From positions 5,704,001 through 5,768,000 of the forward strand of contig CM051511.1 in the NCBI GenBank assembly GCA_028015205.1: 64,000 nucleotides of DNA, written 5' to 3'. This DNA comes from Mytilisepta virgata. Lineage: Eukaryota; Mollusca; Bivalvia; Mytilida; Mytilidae. Positions 43,801-47,704 of this stretch are shown here, one piece after another. Made by a program: the position numbers and the translations under genes. Below the pieces are notes generated by a model, which saw only the letters and a list, made by a program, of their open reading frames with translations, did no database searches and was not told the DNA's origin. How positions within the stretch are numbered: the first letter of the stretch is position 1; each line of letters opens with the position of its first letter.

Positions 43801-45539
43801 CCTGATTTTGACAACAGGGAAAACAGAGCGGAAATCACACTTAGGCAGCCATTTTACTATATATAATAAAGGAACAGTAATGGAAAAATCCGGACTTCCA
43901 AAAGCGGAATTCCGCTTTAAAGCGGAAGAAAATCAGGTCTGTTTTATGTAACTCAGAAGAAATATCAGTAAATACATGTACTTACAGCATTGCCCCTTTA
44001 CCAATTTTAGTAATAGCAGTCTTAGGATCTTTTATAATGATCTTGAAGGCATCAATAACTTCTACTATTGAATCATAGATATCTTTGGCATTCTTTGGTA
44101 TTATAACTGTTATGGTCTCTTCTAAAGTCTGCAATATAAAAAATAAATCTGCAATTGAAATCCCAACATCAAAAATGTTCATAGAGAGTCAATTTATAAA
44201 ATATCAATTTGCATTTGTCAATGTAGAGTATACTTATAAGACATAAAATGAAATATGTGTTTCGGTCTTTCGAATTACCCGACCGAAGATGGTTTTCGTA
44301 TGGAACCCTAAAACACTTTATTGATGAAAAAAATAGAACCATTTGTTTCAGAATTTTTTTTCCTGTCCCATATGAAATAATTTTATAACCAATGCATACC
44401 ATCAACAAACCCCTTAATATTAACACATTAAATGTAATATTATAATTCTAGTGACCAAGATAGAGAATAATGGCTTGTCATCAGCCCTGCAAGGTCTGCA
44501 CTGTCAGGTAATCAATACAAAATGTTGGGACAAAATATTGTTTCTACCTACATACCCTACTTTTTATTTTGATGAAACCACAAACACACAATTTTTTGTG
44601 AGGATAAAATGAGATATTGGTTTGAAAAAGGTTGATGATTCTGCATCAAACTTCAAATCATGTATAAATCACCTTTTAAAGCACATTTCACTACAAATTA
44701 TAATTACATTGTAAAAAGTCATGACATCCGTCTTTATATCATTGAACAACTTCTGGACATGCATTACTAGTCTCTTCACAGGCCTAATAAAAGGTGGTAA
44801 ATCCTGCTCATCATATTGTCCTAAGGCTTTCACAACTTTTATCGCCTTCTCTCGAAGACTAATTACCTGAAACAATAAAACATTTCACTGTAAAAGTTAT
44901 TTTAACTCTGCACACTTCATATGCACTAGTATAATGTCACTGTAACAAATTTATATAGGATGCCATCAATCTTTGAACCAGATAACAATGATGTAGTTAA
45001 AAAACAGAGCACATGTTGTACAAATTTTAGCTTGTAGAGTTGGTTTTCCAATACTGTAGGAAGTTTTGTTTCAGATTACAGATCCAGATCATGTATCTGT
45101 TGACAACATTGCATGTGATTTGAAGTAGGACAAATTTGTTGTAGGTGGTATTAAAAACAAGATTTTCAAAATGAAGTCACAATTTTCCAATAAAATATTT
45201 TTTTCTTATATTTTTCTATATTCTTAACATTTACTGATGAGGTTGATCTTTTCTTCAAGTCCACTGAACAGAATCATCTTTTAAATGTCCAAATTGTAAT
45301 TAAAATGACACAGAAATCTAAGTTATGGTAACAAAAACAAAATTATTAATATTACTACTAACCGTTTTTGGTAAGTTTTCTAGAGCTTTGACGAAATCTT
45401 CTACCAGTTTTTTAATGGACAATTTCCCTGATATAATATCTTTAAACAAATCAATACCATCTTTAATTCCCTTCACTATATCCTTAATGGCATTATTAAA
45501 TCCATGGGCCATTCCTTTAACTTTCTTCATATCACCTTC
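570..45539 (-). CDS. Large multi-exon gene: helical N-terminus, M23/LECT2-like domain, RKKR linker, eight cysteine-rich D-A-B-C units (partial at both ends)
   Basis: Forty-four exons were placed by hand from reading frames and GT/AG boundaries. Every donor phase matches the next acceptor phase with no internal stop, giving about 6,515 nt (about 2,170 residues). Approximate residue ranges in this partial protein are: helical region 1-295, M23/LECT2-like domain 295-471, acidic linker with RKKR 472-549, then units 1-8 at 549-792, 793-1034, 1035-1238, 1239-1437, 1438-1633, 1634-1831, 1832-2029 and 2030-2171. The start codon and signal peptide were not found. The 3' end lies left of the window, because the last exon seen (570-612) ends in phase 2. 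Paired cysteines and sequons suggest a secreted protein (inference). I recognise no named orthologue. An immune, matrix or adhesive role would all fit, and none is shown by the sequence. Confidence 0.85.
2247..3731 (-). CDS. Cysteine-rich unit 7 (D, fused A+B, C)
   Basis: Exons are D 3561-3731, A+B 2819-3077 and C 2247-2410. D begins [10 protein letters not shown] with PCNRQ. A carries [16 protein letters not shown] and DAC. C has VCFE, DC and PLC. It is the only unit in the window with three exons instead of four, because A reads straight into B. Confidence 0.85.
2819..3077 (-). CDS. Exon A+B fused by precise loss of one intron
   Basis: In every other unit module A ends in phase 1 just after the aromatic-Gly motif (NYEWG or its equivalent), and module B starts with G-K-K-E or a variant after an intron. 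Here the frame runs [13 protein letters not shown] without interruption, and the exon length (259 nt) accounts for a standard A (210) plus a B module two codons longer (49). The join is exact at the codon that the intron splits elsewhere. Confidence 0.8.
3919..8421 (-). CDS. Cysteine-rich unit 6 (D, A, B, C)
   Basis: Exons are D 8245-8421, A 7833-8042, B 7352-7394 and C 3919-4082. D begins [10 protein letters not shown] and ends [11 protein letters not shown] with QCDRY. A carries [16 protein letters not shown] and DAC and ends NYEWG. C has VCLE, AC and GC. The 3.3 kb B-C intron contains two adjacent mobile elements (4.37-5.69 kb and 5.73-7.21 kb). The D donor (GTTATT) is weak but is fixed by phase and alignment. 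Confidence 0.85.
4370..5692 (+). mobile_element. Tandem-core element with CTCACCTGG / CCAGGTGAG ends, copy 1
   Basis: It begins with GAGCCTGTATCGCTCACCTGG-type sequence near 4385-4405 and ends with GGCCTTTGGCCAGGTGAGCTAA at about 5660-5682. Between them lie about eight degenerate copies of a 150-165 bp unit (marker GAAACAAGAATTGCCCAT). Just before the end comes GGACGCCAAGTGATG, as in the other copies. The structure recalls the pearl-type elements of bivalves, which some authors relate to Helitron-like transposons (family knowledge, not tested here). No coding potential is seen. Confidence 0.75.
5725..7209. mobile_element. TTAA-flanked DNA element with perfect 19 bp inverted ends
   Basis: The left end TTAAAGACCAAACCAACTA (5725-5743) is matched without error by its reverse complement at 7191-7209. 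TTAA at both tips allows either a TTAA target duplication (piggyBac-like) or ends that include TTAA. The element is 1,485 bp and has no credible transposase; open frames at 5999-6220 and 6383-6619 look accidental. An imperfect internal direct duplication of about 355 bp is visible (TCGGTGACCTAT at about 6740 and 7090, AAATCAATTACAG at about 6815 and 7170). Confidence 0.75.
9324..12026 (-). CDS. Cysteine-rich unit 5 (D, A, B, C)
   Basis: Exons are D 11853-12026, A 11256-11465, B 10677-10719 and C 9324-9484. D begins [10 protein letters not shown] and ends [10 protein letters not shown] with one cysteine (QCDRN). A carries [14 protein letters not shown] and DTC and ends FHYNWG. B is the standard 43 nt exon. 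C has VCLE, KC and PLC. The B-C intron contains the 41 bp minisatellite and a 159 bp palindromic element. Confidence 0.85.
9636..9794. mobile_element. 159 bp imperfect palindrome, probable foldback MITE
   Basis: GAAATAATTCAC, AAAATATCCTGATTTTACCA and ATTTTGCCAC on the left are mirrored by GTGGTAAAAT, TGGTAAAATCAGGATATTTT and GTGAATTATTTC on the right, around a short core (AAGCGAAAGCGA). It lies in the B-C intron of unit 5. Confidence 0.6.
9992..10232. repeat. 41 bp minisatellite, six copies
   Basis: The marker GAAGCAGGTCATATTTGAAT starts at 9992, 10033, 10074, 10115, 10156 and 10197. Copies are nearly identical (GAGCT or GATCT variants), so the array is young. Confidence 0.95.
12339..19830 (-). 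CDS. Cysteine-rich unit 4 (D, A, B, C), B-C intron holds the DIRS element
   Basis: Exons are D 19657-19830, A 19165-19377, B 18539-18584 and C 12339-12502. D is now one exon with a single cysteine (PKCDKRR) and the SPAVQGWN ending. A has the complete cysteine set (CTGIECC, DPC) and ends DYEWG. C has TCLE, PC and IMC. The 6.0 kb intron between B and C contains the antisense DIRS retrotransposon. Both splice sites of that intron look intact. Confidence 0.85.
12821..12951 (+). repeat. Left inverted terminal repeat of the DIRS element
   Basis: Positions 12840-12951 are the reverse complement of 17977-18089 with very few differences (for example one base in the GGCGCG/GGCGCA stretch). The outermost bases 12821-12839 are not matched at the right end but recur, reverse-complemented, in the internal complementary region. 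Confidence 0.9.
13062..14810 (+). CDS. Gag-like ORF1 of the DIRS element (582 aa)
   Basis: The frame is open from an ATG ([11 protein letters not shown]) shortly after the left terminal repeat to TGA at 14808-14810. The first 150 residues are Pro/Ser/Thr-rich. A heptad-like stretch follows ([18 protein letters not shown] to DRLKRVEDR, about residues 160-195), probably a coiled coil. An acidic Ser-rich segment lies in the middle and a basic Lys/Ser tail at the end. No zinc knuckle is seen, which is common in DIRS ORF1. It would be the structural protein of the particle (inference from position). This frame is intact. The next frame is open across its last codons, so the two ORFs probably overlap. 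Confidence 0.75.
   Translation: MDNNEDFDYESHDNDLNGELLSQLTYTSSLDVLWGREGQAIPSSNSAFPGSVECFGEVPRQEFSPFVTSHVPSSSVPGTSQARFIRPPPRTTHTLGRPVETTLVSTCSGVRSSTFARSRWPTPFAYPNPSTMPPFWPGMYYPPYSQPSQPTALDVSLSESIKKLTTSLTSFQATVKTEFKKVGDRLKRVEDRSSGNSDVGGNLPSSASGMEIEDDSISIAPRSQEENFSEVDEEVSSPVRSRPCASGSTGDLSGDEAISGEDEGPSPPLSHRELLRSRVYAIRRELSQIPMSSPPRQVLAPSDFMSCSGLVKDKPKGYKSFPESGHTKSSLDFVNESIGEFHSSKGSGNKFNGFGPTTFPVSKVKVKDFAIHDSSLGKGYPSCDRAYSSLLGTKPVEGLTLNQSLWSKSEGNLRLASSILGTAEHFLAAAGSLMKDKGEGFDELKTFLLQVDQSLGSTQLLLMGTLANFSMSKRQEILDKTSLSEHLKESLLFSPLVKDKLFGFPISKLQEEVNKGPQNVKVNVQVSGNQRKVTSVTTSSHSSSVNKRGSNTAGQKRRSGTFKSTPASGKKAKVEKGNKSGK
14881..16909 (+). CDS. Reverse transcriptase / RNase H / methyltransferase-like ORF2, broken by one frame change
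   Basis: The RT fingers ([19 protein letters not shown]) lie in frame 1, and the rest of RT lies in frame 2 from about 15,230: [13 protein letters not shown], then MPFGLSTAP, then the YLDD catalytic site at 15467-15478. RNase H follows with [29 protein letters not shown] and [12 protein letters not shown], so all acidic residues are present. A region typical of DIRS Dam-like methyltransferase domains comes next ([37 protein letters not shown]). The switch between frames occurs around FKM at about 15,225-15,240 and looks like a small deletion. The start used here is an alternative codon; the frame is open further upstream into ORF1. Confidence 0.85.
16792..17788 (+). CDS. Tyrosine recombinase ORF3 of the DIRS element, broken by one frame change
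   Basis: The frame begins near an ATG at 16792 that overlaps the end of ORF2. An N-terminal core-binding region is visible ([37 protein letters not shown]). The catalytic domain follows with the first Arg in [12 protein letters not shown], then HEVR for the H-x-x-R box, and a Tyr in TFFYHYLR near the end. The first part is in frame 1 to a stop at 17494-17496. The HxxR and Tyr part is in frame 2 (from about 17,468 to 17,788), so one indel lies near 17,470-17,490. All catalytic residues are otherwise present. In intact copies this enzyme would integrate the circular DNA. Confidence 0.85.
17820..17920 (+). repeat. Internal complementary region of the DIRS element
   Basis: Bases 17820-17863 are an exact 44 nt reverse complement of the element's left end (12821-12864). 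Bases 17861-17920 are an exact 60 nt reverse complement of its right end (18076-18135). The two matches overlap by three bases (AAA). This places both element ends precisely and is the hallmark of DIRS1-like circle-junction replication. Confidence 0.9.
17977..18135 (+). repeat. Right inverted terminal repeat and outer end of the DIRS element
   Basis: Positions 17977-18089 pair with the left repeat. The AT-rich outer tail 18090-18135 is unique to this end and is copied, reverse-complemented, in the internal complementary region. Confidence 0.9.
20153..25741 (-). CDS. Cysteine-rich unit 3 (D1, D2 stub, A, B, C)
   Basis: Exons are D1 25650-25741, D2 25336-25381, A 22130-22378, B 21110-21164 and C 20153-20322. 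D is still split by a phase-0 intron as in units 1 and 2, but the second exon is only 46 nt ([16 protein letters not shown]) and has no SAP helices. Module A is longer than in other units, with an insert after the CC doublet (FGLQCCLDF), and retains all six cysteines. C keeps three cysteines. This unit is intermediate between the SAP-bearing units and the compact units that follow. Confidence 0.75.
21192..21687. mobile_element. TA-flanked short DNA element with CAGTCAAACCTGC ends
   Basis: CAGTCAAACCTGC at 21192 is matched by its reverse complement ending at 21687, and both ends abut TA. TA target duplication with CAGT-starting ends fits the Tc1/mariner-pogo group (family knowledge). At 496 bp it is non-autonomous. 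Inside, the phrase GGCCGCATAAGACAGGTGAC is repeated in degenerate form (about 21,238, 21,560 and, weaker, 21,635). Confidence 0.7.
22990..24197 (+). mobile_element. Tandem-core element, copy 2
   Basis: It starts AGGCTCCCAGGAACCTGT then ATCGCTCACCTGG and ends GGCCTGTTAGGCCAGGTGAG then CTAA. The core has a regular 166 bp period: TTCTGAAA recurs at 23193, 23359, 23524, 23690, 23856 and 24022. The core sequence differs from copy 1, while the ends and the GACAACGACGGAC-type stretch before the right end are shared. Confidence 0.8.
24541..24818. mobile_element. 278 bp MITE with perfect 20 bp inverted ends
   Basis: TTAAGGTATCCGGACCATAA at 24541-24560 has an exact reverse complement at 24799-24818. 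TTAA is again at both tips. The ends differ from those of the 5.7 kb element. No coding capacity. It lies in the intron between D2 and A of unit 3. Confidence 0.8.
25824..26056. repeat. 116-117 bp tandem duplication, two copies
   Basis: The stretch from GCTATCTTAGGACAATTTAT to ATAATGTCCCT occurs at 25824-25939 and again from 25940, with only a single difference noticed (TTACCTATG against TTATCTATG). It is a very recent duplication in the intron between the C of unit 2 and the D1 of unit 3. Confidence 0.95.
26321..30720 (-). CDS. Cysteine-rich unit 2 (D1, SAP-like, A, B, C), four cysteines missing
   Basis: Exons are D1 30593-30720, SAP-like 29953-30094, A 29377-29637, B 28020-28062 and C 26321-26472. 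D1 is recognisable (VDWSKFF to LLSALGLPK). Module A aligns residue by residue with the other units over the core, yet its second cysteine is Tyr and the first cysteine of the CC doublet is Ala (LRIDACTDF). Module C has lost the first two of its three cysteines ([10 protein letters not shown]), keeping only PIC. The losses come in twos, which keeps the count even. All phases match and no stop is present, so the unit looks functional. Confidence 0.75.
26757..27250 (+). mobile_element. Dispersed repeat with two internal units and CCCCCCGCCC...GCGGGGGG end
   Basis: Two degenerate units of about 190 bp share CTCCCTTTGCAAGCATCCGG, AATTATCTTGCTTCA and CCAACCTTCATATAAAGTTT. They are followed by a (GACA)n run and the end ATACCTATCTACCCCCCGCC ... 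GCGGGGGGTATG. It belongs with the 52,155 repeat, judged from the shared GGGGGTATA end and the (GTCC)n-type microsatellite. Confidence 0.65.
27446..27538. repeat. Long hairpin in the intron between B and C of unit 2
   Basis: GCAACAGCCTTGCCCAGAAAG pairs with the stretch ending at 27538 (CTTTTTGGGCAAGGTTGTTGC) with two mismatches over 21 bases, around a loop of about 50 bases that contains a smaller symmetry. It could be the centre of a decayed foldback element. Confidence 0.5.
29953..30094 (-). CDS. SAP-like exon of unit 2
   Basis: The 142 nt exon enters in phase 0 and leaves in phase 1. After [15 protein letters not shown] it encodes [18 protein letters not shown] followed by [14 protein letters not shown]. 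It is the better of the two SAP matches: helix 1 [10 protein letters not shown], extension DTTG, helix 2 QQRIQRL. It aligns with the unit 1 exon including the flanking cysteine (GPC against KPC) and the same phases, so both derive from one ancestral exon. Confidence 0.75.
31143..31505 (-). mobile_element. tRNA-derived SINE, nearly full length
   Basis: Read on the minus strand it starts CGGTGGTCTCGTGATAGCG (A-box region), followed by GCGGGTTCGATCTCC (B box). A body with CGGAGTCAGTATAATGTGTC comes next, then a tail with GCCACTGGACGTTAAGCA and a short ATCC repeat. It lies in the intron between D1 of unit 2 and C of unit 1. It is not a functional tRNA gene. Confidence 0.8.
31915..34717 (-). CDS. 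Cysteine-rich unit 1 (D1, SAP-like, A, B, C exons)
   Basis: Exons are D1 34566-34717, SAP-like 33603-33741, A 32749-32958, B 32334-32400 and C 31915-32078. D1 is helical and Lys-rich and has lost most similarity to other D modules. A has the full cysteine set: EC, VC, MC, the CC doublet in MGVECCI, and DPC. C keeps its three cysteines (GFC, NC, PIC). B is the longest B exon in the gene (67 nt against 43 nt in most units). The C-exon acceptor is pyrimidine-poor but is supported by phase and alignment. This is the most divergent unit and lies next to the linker. Confidence 0.75.
33603..33741 (-). CDS. SAP-like exon of unit 1
   Basis: The 139 nt exon enters in phase 0 and leaves in phase 1. After [11 protein letters not shown] it encodes [18 protein letters not shown] followed by REQMIKRL. 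This fits the SAP pattern of helix (LxxELxxRG), short extension (xTxG) and second helix ending xxRL. SAP domains usually bind nucleic acid inside the nucleus. Here the motif sits in what appears to be a cysteine-rich secreted protein, so a protein- or ligand-binding use of the fold is more likely (inference). It occupies the place where units 4-8 have a short Pro-Ala-Val-x-Gly-Trp segment. Confidence 0.7.
34141..34370. repeat. 37 bp minisatellite, six copies
   Basis: The unit GAAATAGCCTTGAAAATGTA then TGCAAATTATGGGCAAG is repeated head to tail, with one copy carrying a short CCTTAAAG insertion. It lies in the intron between D1 and the SAP-like exon of unit 1. Confidence 0.95.
35469..36498 (-). 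CDS. Acidic linker with RKKR dibasic site (two exons)
   Basis: Exons are 36348-36498 (entered in phase 0, left in phase 1) and 35469-35549 (phase 1 to phase 1). The first encodes a Cys-x-x-Cys pair (GCILCLGEE) and then a stretch rich in Asp, Glu, Ser and Pro, including [15 protein letters not shown]. The second encodes a basic patch, [12 protein letters not shown], which matches the furin-type consensus R-x-K/R-R. In a secreted protein this would allow cleavage that separates the helical plus M23-like half from the repeat half (inference). The acceptor at 36499 has a poor immediate pyrimidine tract but a T-rich run a little upstream. Confidence 0.65.
36881..40200 (-). CDS. M23 / LECT2-like peptidase-fold domain (three exons), first zinc ligand replaced
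   Basis: Exons are 40011-40200, 38896-39060 and 36881-37054, joined in phase 0. Landmarks in order are [34 protein letters not shown] and DPTRFL. This order and spacing match the LECT2/M23 beta fold: HxGxD, then a VxAPFxG strand ten residues later, then HxH, then DPTxxL. M23 peptidases bind zinc with the His and Asp of HxxxD and a His of HxH, and LECT2 keeps those ligands. Here the Asp (GVD) and both His of HIH are present, but the first His position reads Ser. A classical metallopeptidase activity is therefore unlikely, or metal binding is altered (inference). The domain sits between the helical region and the acidic linker. Confidence 0.75.
37488..38762 (+). mobile_element. Tandem-core element, copy 3
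   Basis: It starts AGGCTCACCAGAGCCTGT then ATCGCTCACCTGG and ends GGCCTATGGCCAGGTGAGCT then AA. The core repeats about every 162 bp (marker CAATAACTCCTAAATGGG) and is again unrelated to the cores of copies 1 and 2. A (GAC)n microsatellite at 38691-38713 precedes the right end. It lies in the intron within the M23-like domain coding region. Confidence 0.8.
40450..41220. repeat. Degenerate minisatellite CTCAAAGACAACATTAGAAA (about 40-50 bp period), in two blocks
   Basis: The phrase CTCAAAGACAACATTAGAAA / CCTAAAATACTCAACAGTGG recurs about six times in 40,450-40,680 and twice more at 41,150-41,220. About 450 bp of unrelated sequence separates the blocks. It lies in the intron just 5' of the first M23-like exon. 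Confidence 0.8.
41325..45539 (-). CDS. N-terminal helical region of the large gene (six exons)
   Basis: The exons, in coding order, are 45363-45539, 44708-44866, 43986-44128, 42515-42585, 41767-41933 and 41325-41491. Donor phases are 0, 0, 2, 1, 0 and 2, each matching the next acceptor. The translated sequence is rich in Lys, Asp, Ile, Leu and Val with amphipathic periodicity (for example [18 protein letters not shown] and [17 protein letters not shown]), so long amphipathic helices are likely. Sequons NKTQ and NITN fit secretion. One aromatic stretch ([16 protein letters not shown]) opens the 41767-41933 exon. I do not recognise a family; an apolipoprotein-like or coiled helical bundle is only a guess. 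The first exon listed starts in phase 0 with an AG acceptor, so at least one more 5' exon exists. Confidence 0.75.
42660..42810. repeat. Dispersed repeat (TTTTCTGCTCTTTGGTCGGG family), copy 1
   Basis: The segment with CCGCCTCCGGGTGCGAGA and then TTTTCTGCTCTTTGGTCGGG, TCTCTTTGACAAATTCC shares its second half with 58,445-58,520. It may be the 3' end of a retroelement (inference). Confidence 0.55.
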
Positions 45540-45937
45540 CTGTTACAAAAAAAAAACAAAATAAAAAACATTTTTGATTAATTCAAGGCTTTCCAAAATA
45601 AAAAAGGAAATTCTTGGATGTCCTTTTTACCGGTATGAAATTGAAAAATTCCATCAAAATGGCAAAAACAACATTTTTAGTCCGTTTATTTGTTTAAATT
45701 GGTTCTATATTTCAGAAAAGGTAAAACCCAAAGAATAAATTTATTCCAAAGTAACAATAAATATACTATTAACATTAAAGTTCATTATAAAATGTATCTT
45801 CCTGAGACAAATATATCAGAATAAATTTATTCTTGAGTCATGAACAATTTCAAAGCTAACTGCATCTAGACTGAGAATAAATTTATTCTTACTTCTAATA
45901 TGACCCAACTTCAGTAATAGCCATCTTAATTGTTTTG

Positions 45938-46525
45938 TTGAGAATAAATTTATTCTTAAAATCTGAGTTTACAATCTACTTTTCCAGAGAATAAATTTAT
46001 TCTTTAAATCCAAATGTACAATCTTCTTTTTCAGAGAATAAATTTATTCTTTAAATCTAAATGTACAAACTTCTTTTTCAGGGAATAAATTTATTCTTTA
46101 AATCCAAATGTACAATCTTCTTTTTCAGGGAATAAATTTATTCTTTAAATCCAAATGTACAATCTTCTTTTTCAGGGAATAAATTTATTCTTTAAATCCA
46201 AATGTACAATCTTCTTTTTCATGGAATAAATTTATTCTTTAAATCCAAATGTACAATCTTCTTTTTCAGGGAATAAATTTATTCTTTAAACACCAAGGTA
46301 CAATCTTCTTTTTCAGGGAATAAATTTATTTTTGAAATCCAAATGTACAATCTTCTTTTTCAGGGAATAAATTTATTCTTTAAATCCAAATGTACAATCT
46401 TCTTTTTCAGGGAATAAATTTATTCTTTAAACACCAAGGTACAATCTTCTTTTTCAGGGAATAAATTTATTTTTGAAATCCAAATGTACAATCTTCTTTT
46501 TCAGGGAATAAATTTATTCCTAAAT
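45938..46525. repeat. 47 bp minisatellite with AATAAATTTATT core, about 12 copies
   Basis: The unit is GGGAATAAATTTATTCTTTA then AATCCAAATGTACAATCTTC then TTTTTCA. The palindromic core AATAAATTTATT also occurs alone at about 45,733, 45,820 and 45,874. A variant carrying ACACCAAGG recurs two to three units apart (about 46,288 and 46,432), which shows a higher-order repeat. The array lies 0.4 kb upstream of the first exon I could place. Confidence 0.95.
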
Positions 46526-46640
46526 ACAAATATACAATCTTGTTATGCTAAAAATAATTTTTTTCTTTAATTTTGATGTACAAAGACAATTTATGTATTC
46601 CTAGCATACATTATTTTTTCTTATCTTCATCATCATTCAA

Positions 46641-46870
46641 AATGGCCTCGGTGGTCTCGTGGTAGCATGCTCGCTTTGAGTGTTGAAGGTCGCAGGTTCG
46701 ATCCCTGGCCGGGACAAACCAAAGACATTTAAATTGGTATTTGCCGCTTCTCTGCCAAGCACACATCATCTGCATTGTGGGAGTAAGAGCAAAGGACTGG
46801 TCAGCTCGGAGTCAGTATAATGTACATGAGTAGGCATTTGTGAGACATTGACAACAAATGCAAAGTATCA
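46641..46870 (+). mobile_element. tRNA-derived SINE, 3'-truncated
   Basis: It starts GGCCTCGGTGGTCTCGTGG, with GGTAGCATGC for the A box and GCAGGTTCGATCCCTGG for the B box. The body (CCAAAGACAT, GGAGTCAGTATAATGTAC) matches the copy at 31.1-31.5 kb. The 3' tail module is missing. Confidence 0.8.
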
Positions 46871-46879
46871 TGATTGAAC

Positions 46880-47700
46880 TCTGAAAAGTACAATGTACTG
46901 AAAATATAGCAAACACAGTTTCTGAACGAGCACCCATAGTATGAAAATTTGAACTAAGCATATGAATTAACTTGGCCTACAAGGTAGAAATTGGTAAAAT
47001 ATGTGACACACCTGTAGAAGGAGATGAACAATCTCACAAAGTATCAATATTAAACTTCAAACAGCTCAGAAAATATAGTGTACATAAATTGTGAAGCATG
47101 AATTCACAGTCAGACATCACTATAATTCTTGATTTGGGCCTTTATTATAAAAAAAATGCTTACAAACTACCCTGTTAAATCTAACATTTATTCAACTAAA
47201 CTATAATATCATTCTGTCCTTGTACTTATATAACTTACATCAGTAGCTAGCTGCTTGTTTGTGTTTTTTATTAATTAACTGTATTTGCCAATAGAAAATT
47301 CCCATTGTATTGCAATGAAAAGCGAGTGTTGGGATGGTGGCAATGTCTAAAAACCGATCATTCAGGCTTCTTGTGATAAATGATTTATTTTTTGTTTATA
47401 ACAGAATCTTTTTCCAGTTTTATATTGGGTCCTTTTCATGTTTTAAGCAAAAGTCCTCTAATATGCCAGAGATATATTTTGTTGTGCTCTTTATTATTAC
47501 TGGTAAAATATTCCATACATACTGTTGCAACCTAAAAAAAATTACATCATATGTAAATTTTGTTTTATAAAGTCTTCTTTTTGAAAAGTAACTAACTTAA
47601 ATGTAGTCATCGACAAACCTTAATAAAATAAATTAGGCTATATTGCAGATATCCATGAAATTTAACATGCAACGAGAATATAAGATACTGCATTGAATAT
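46880..47700. other. No gene or clear repeat seen
   Basis: AT-rich sequence between the SINE and the nested tandem-core elements. The plus-strand frame at 47334-47570 has no recognisable features. If the large gene starts further right, this is intron. Confidence 0.4.
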
Positions 47701-47704
47701 TGAA

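Noticed and set aside
46645..46720. A possible tRNA gene (A- and B-box-like sequences)
   Set aside because: The same sequence heads a longer repeat found at 31.1-31.5 kb, and the body after the B box is shared, so it is a SINE head. I could not draw a proper cloverleaf.
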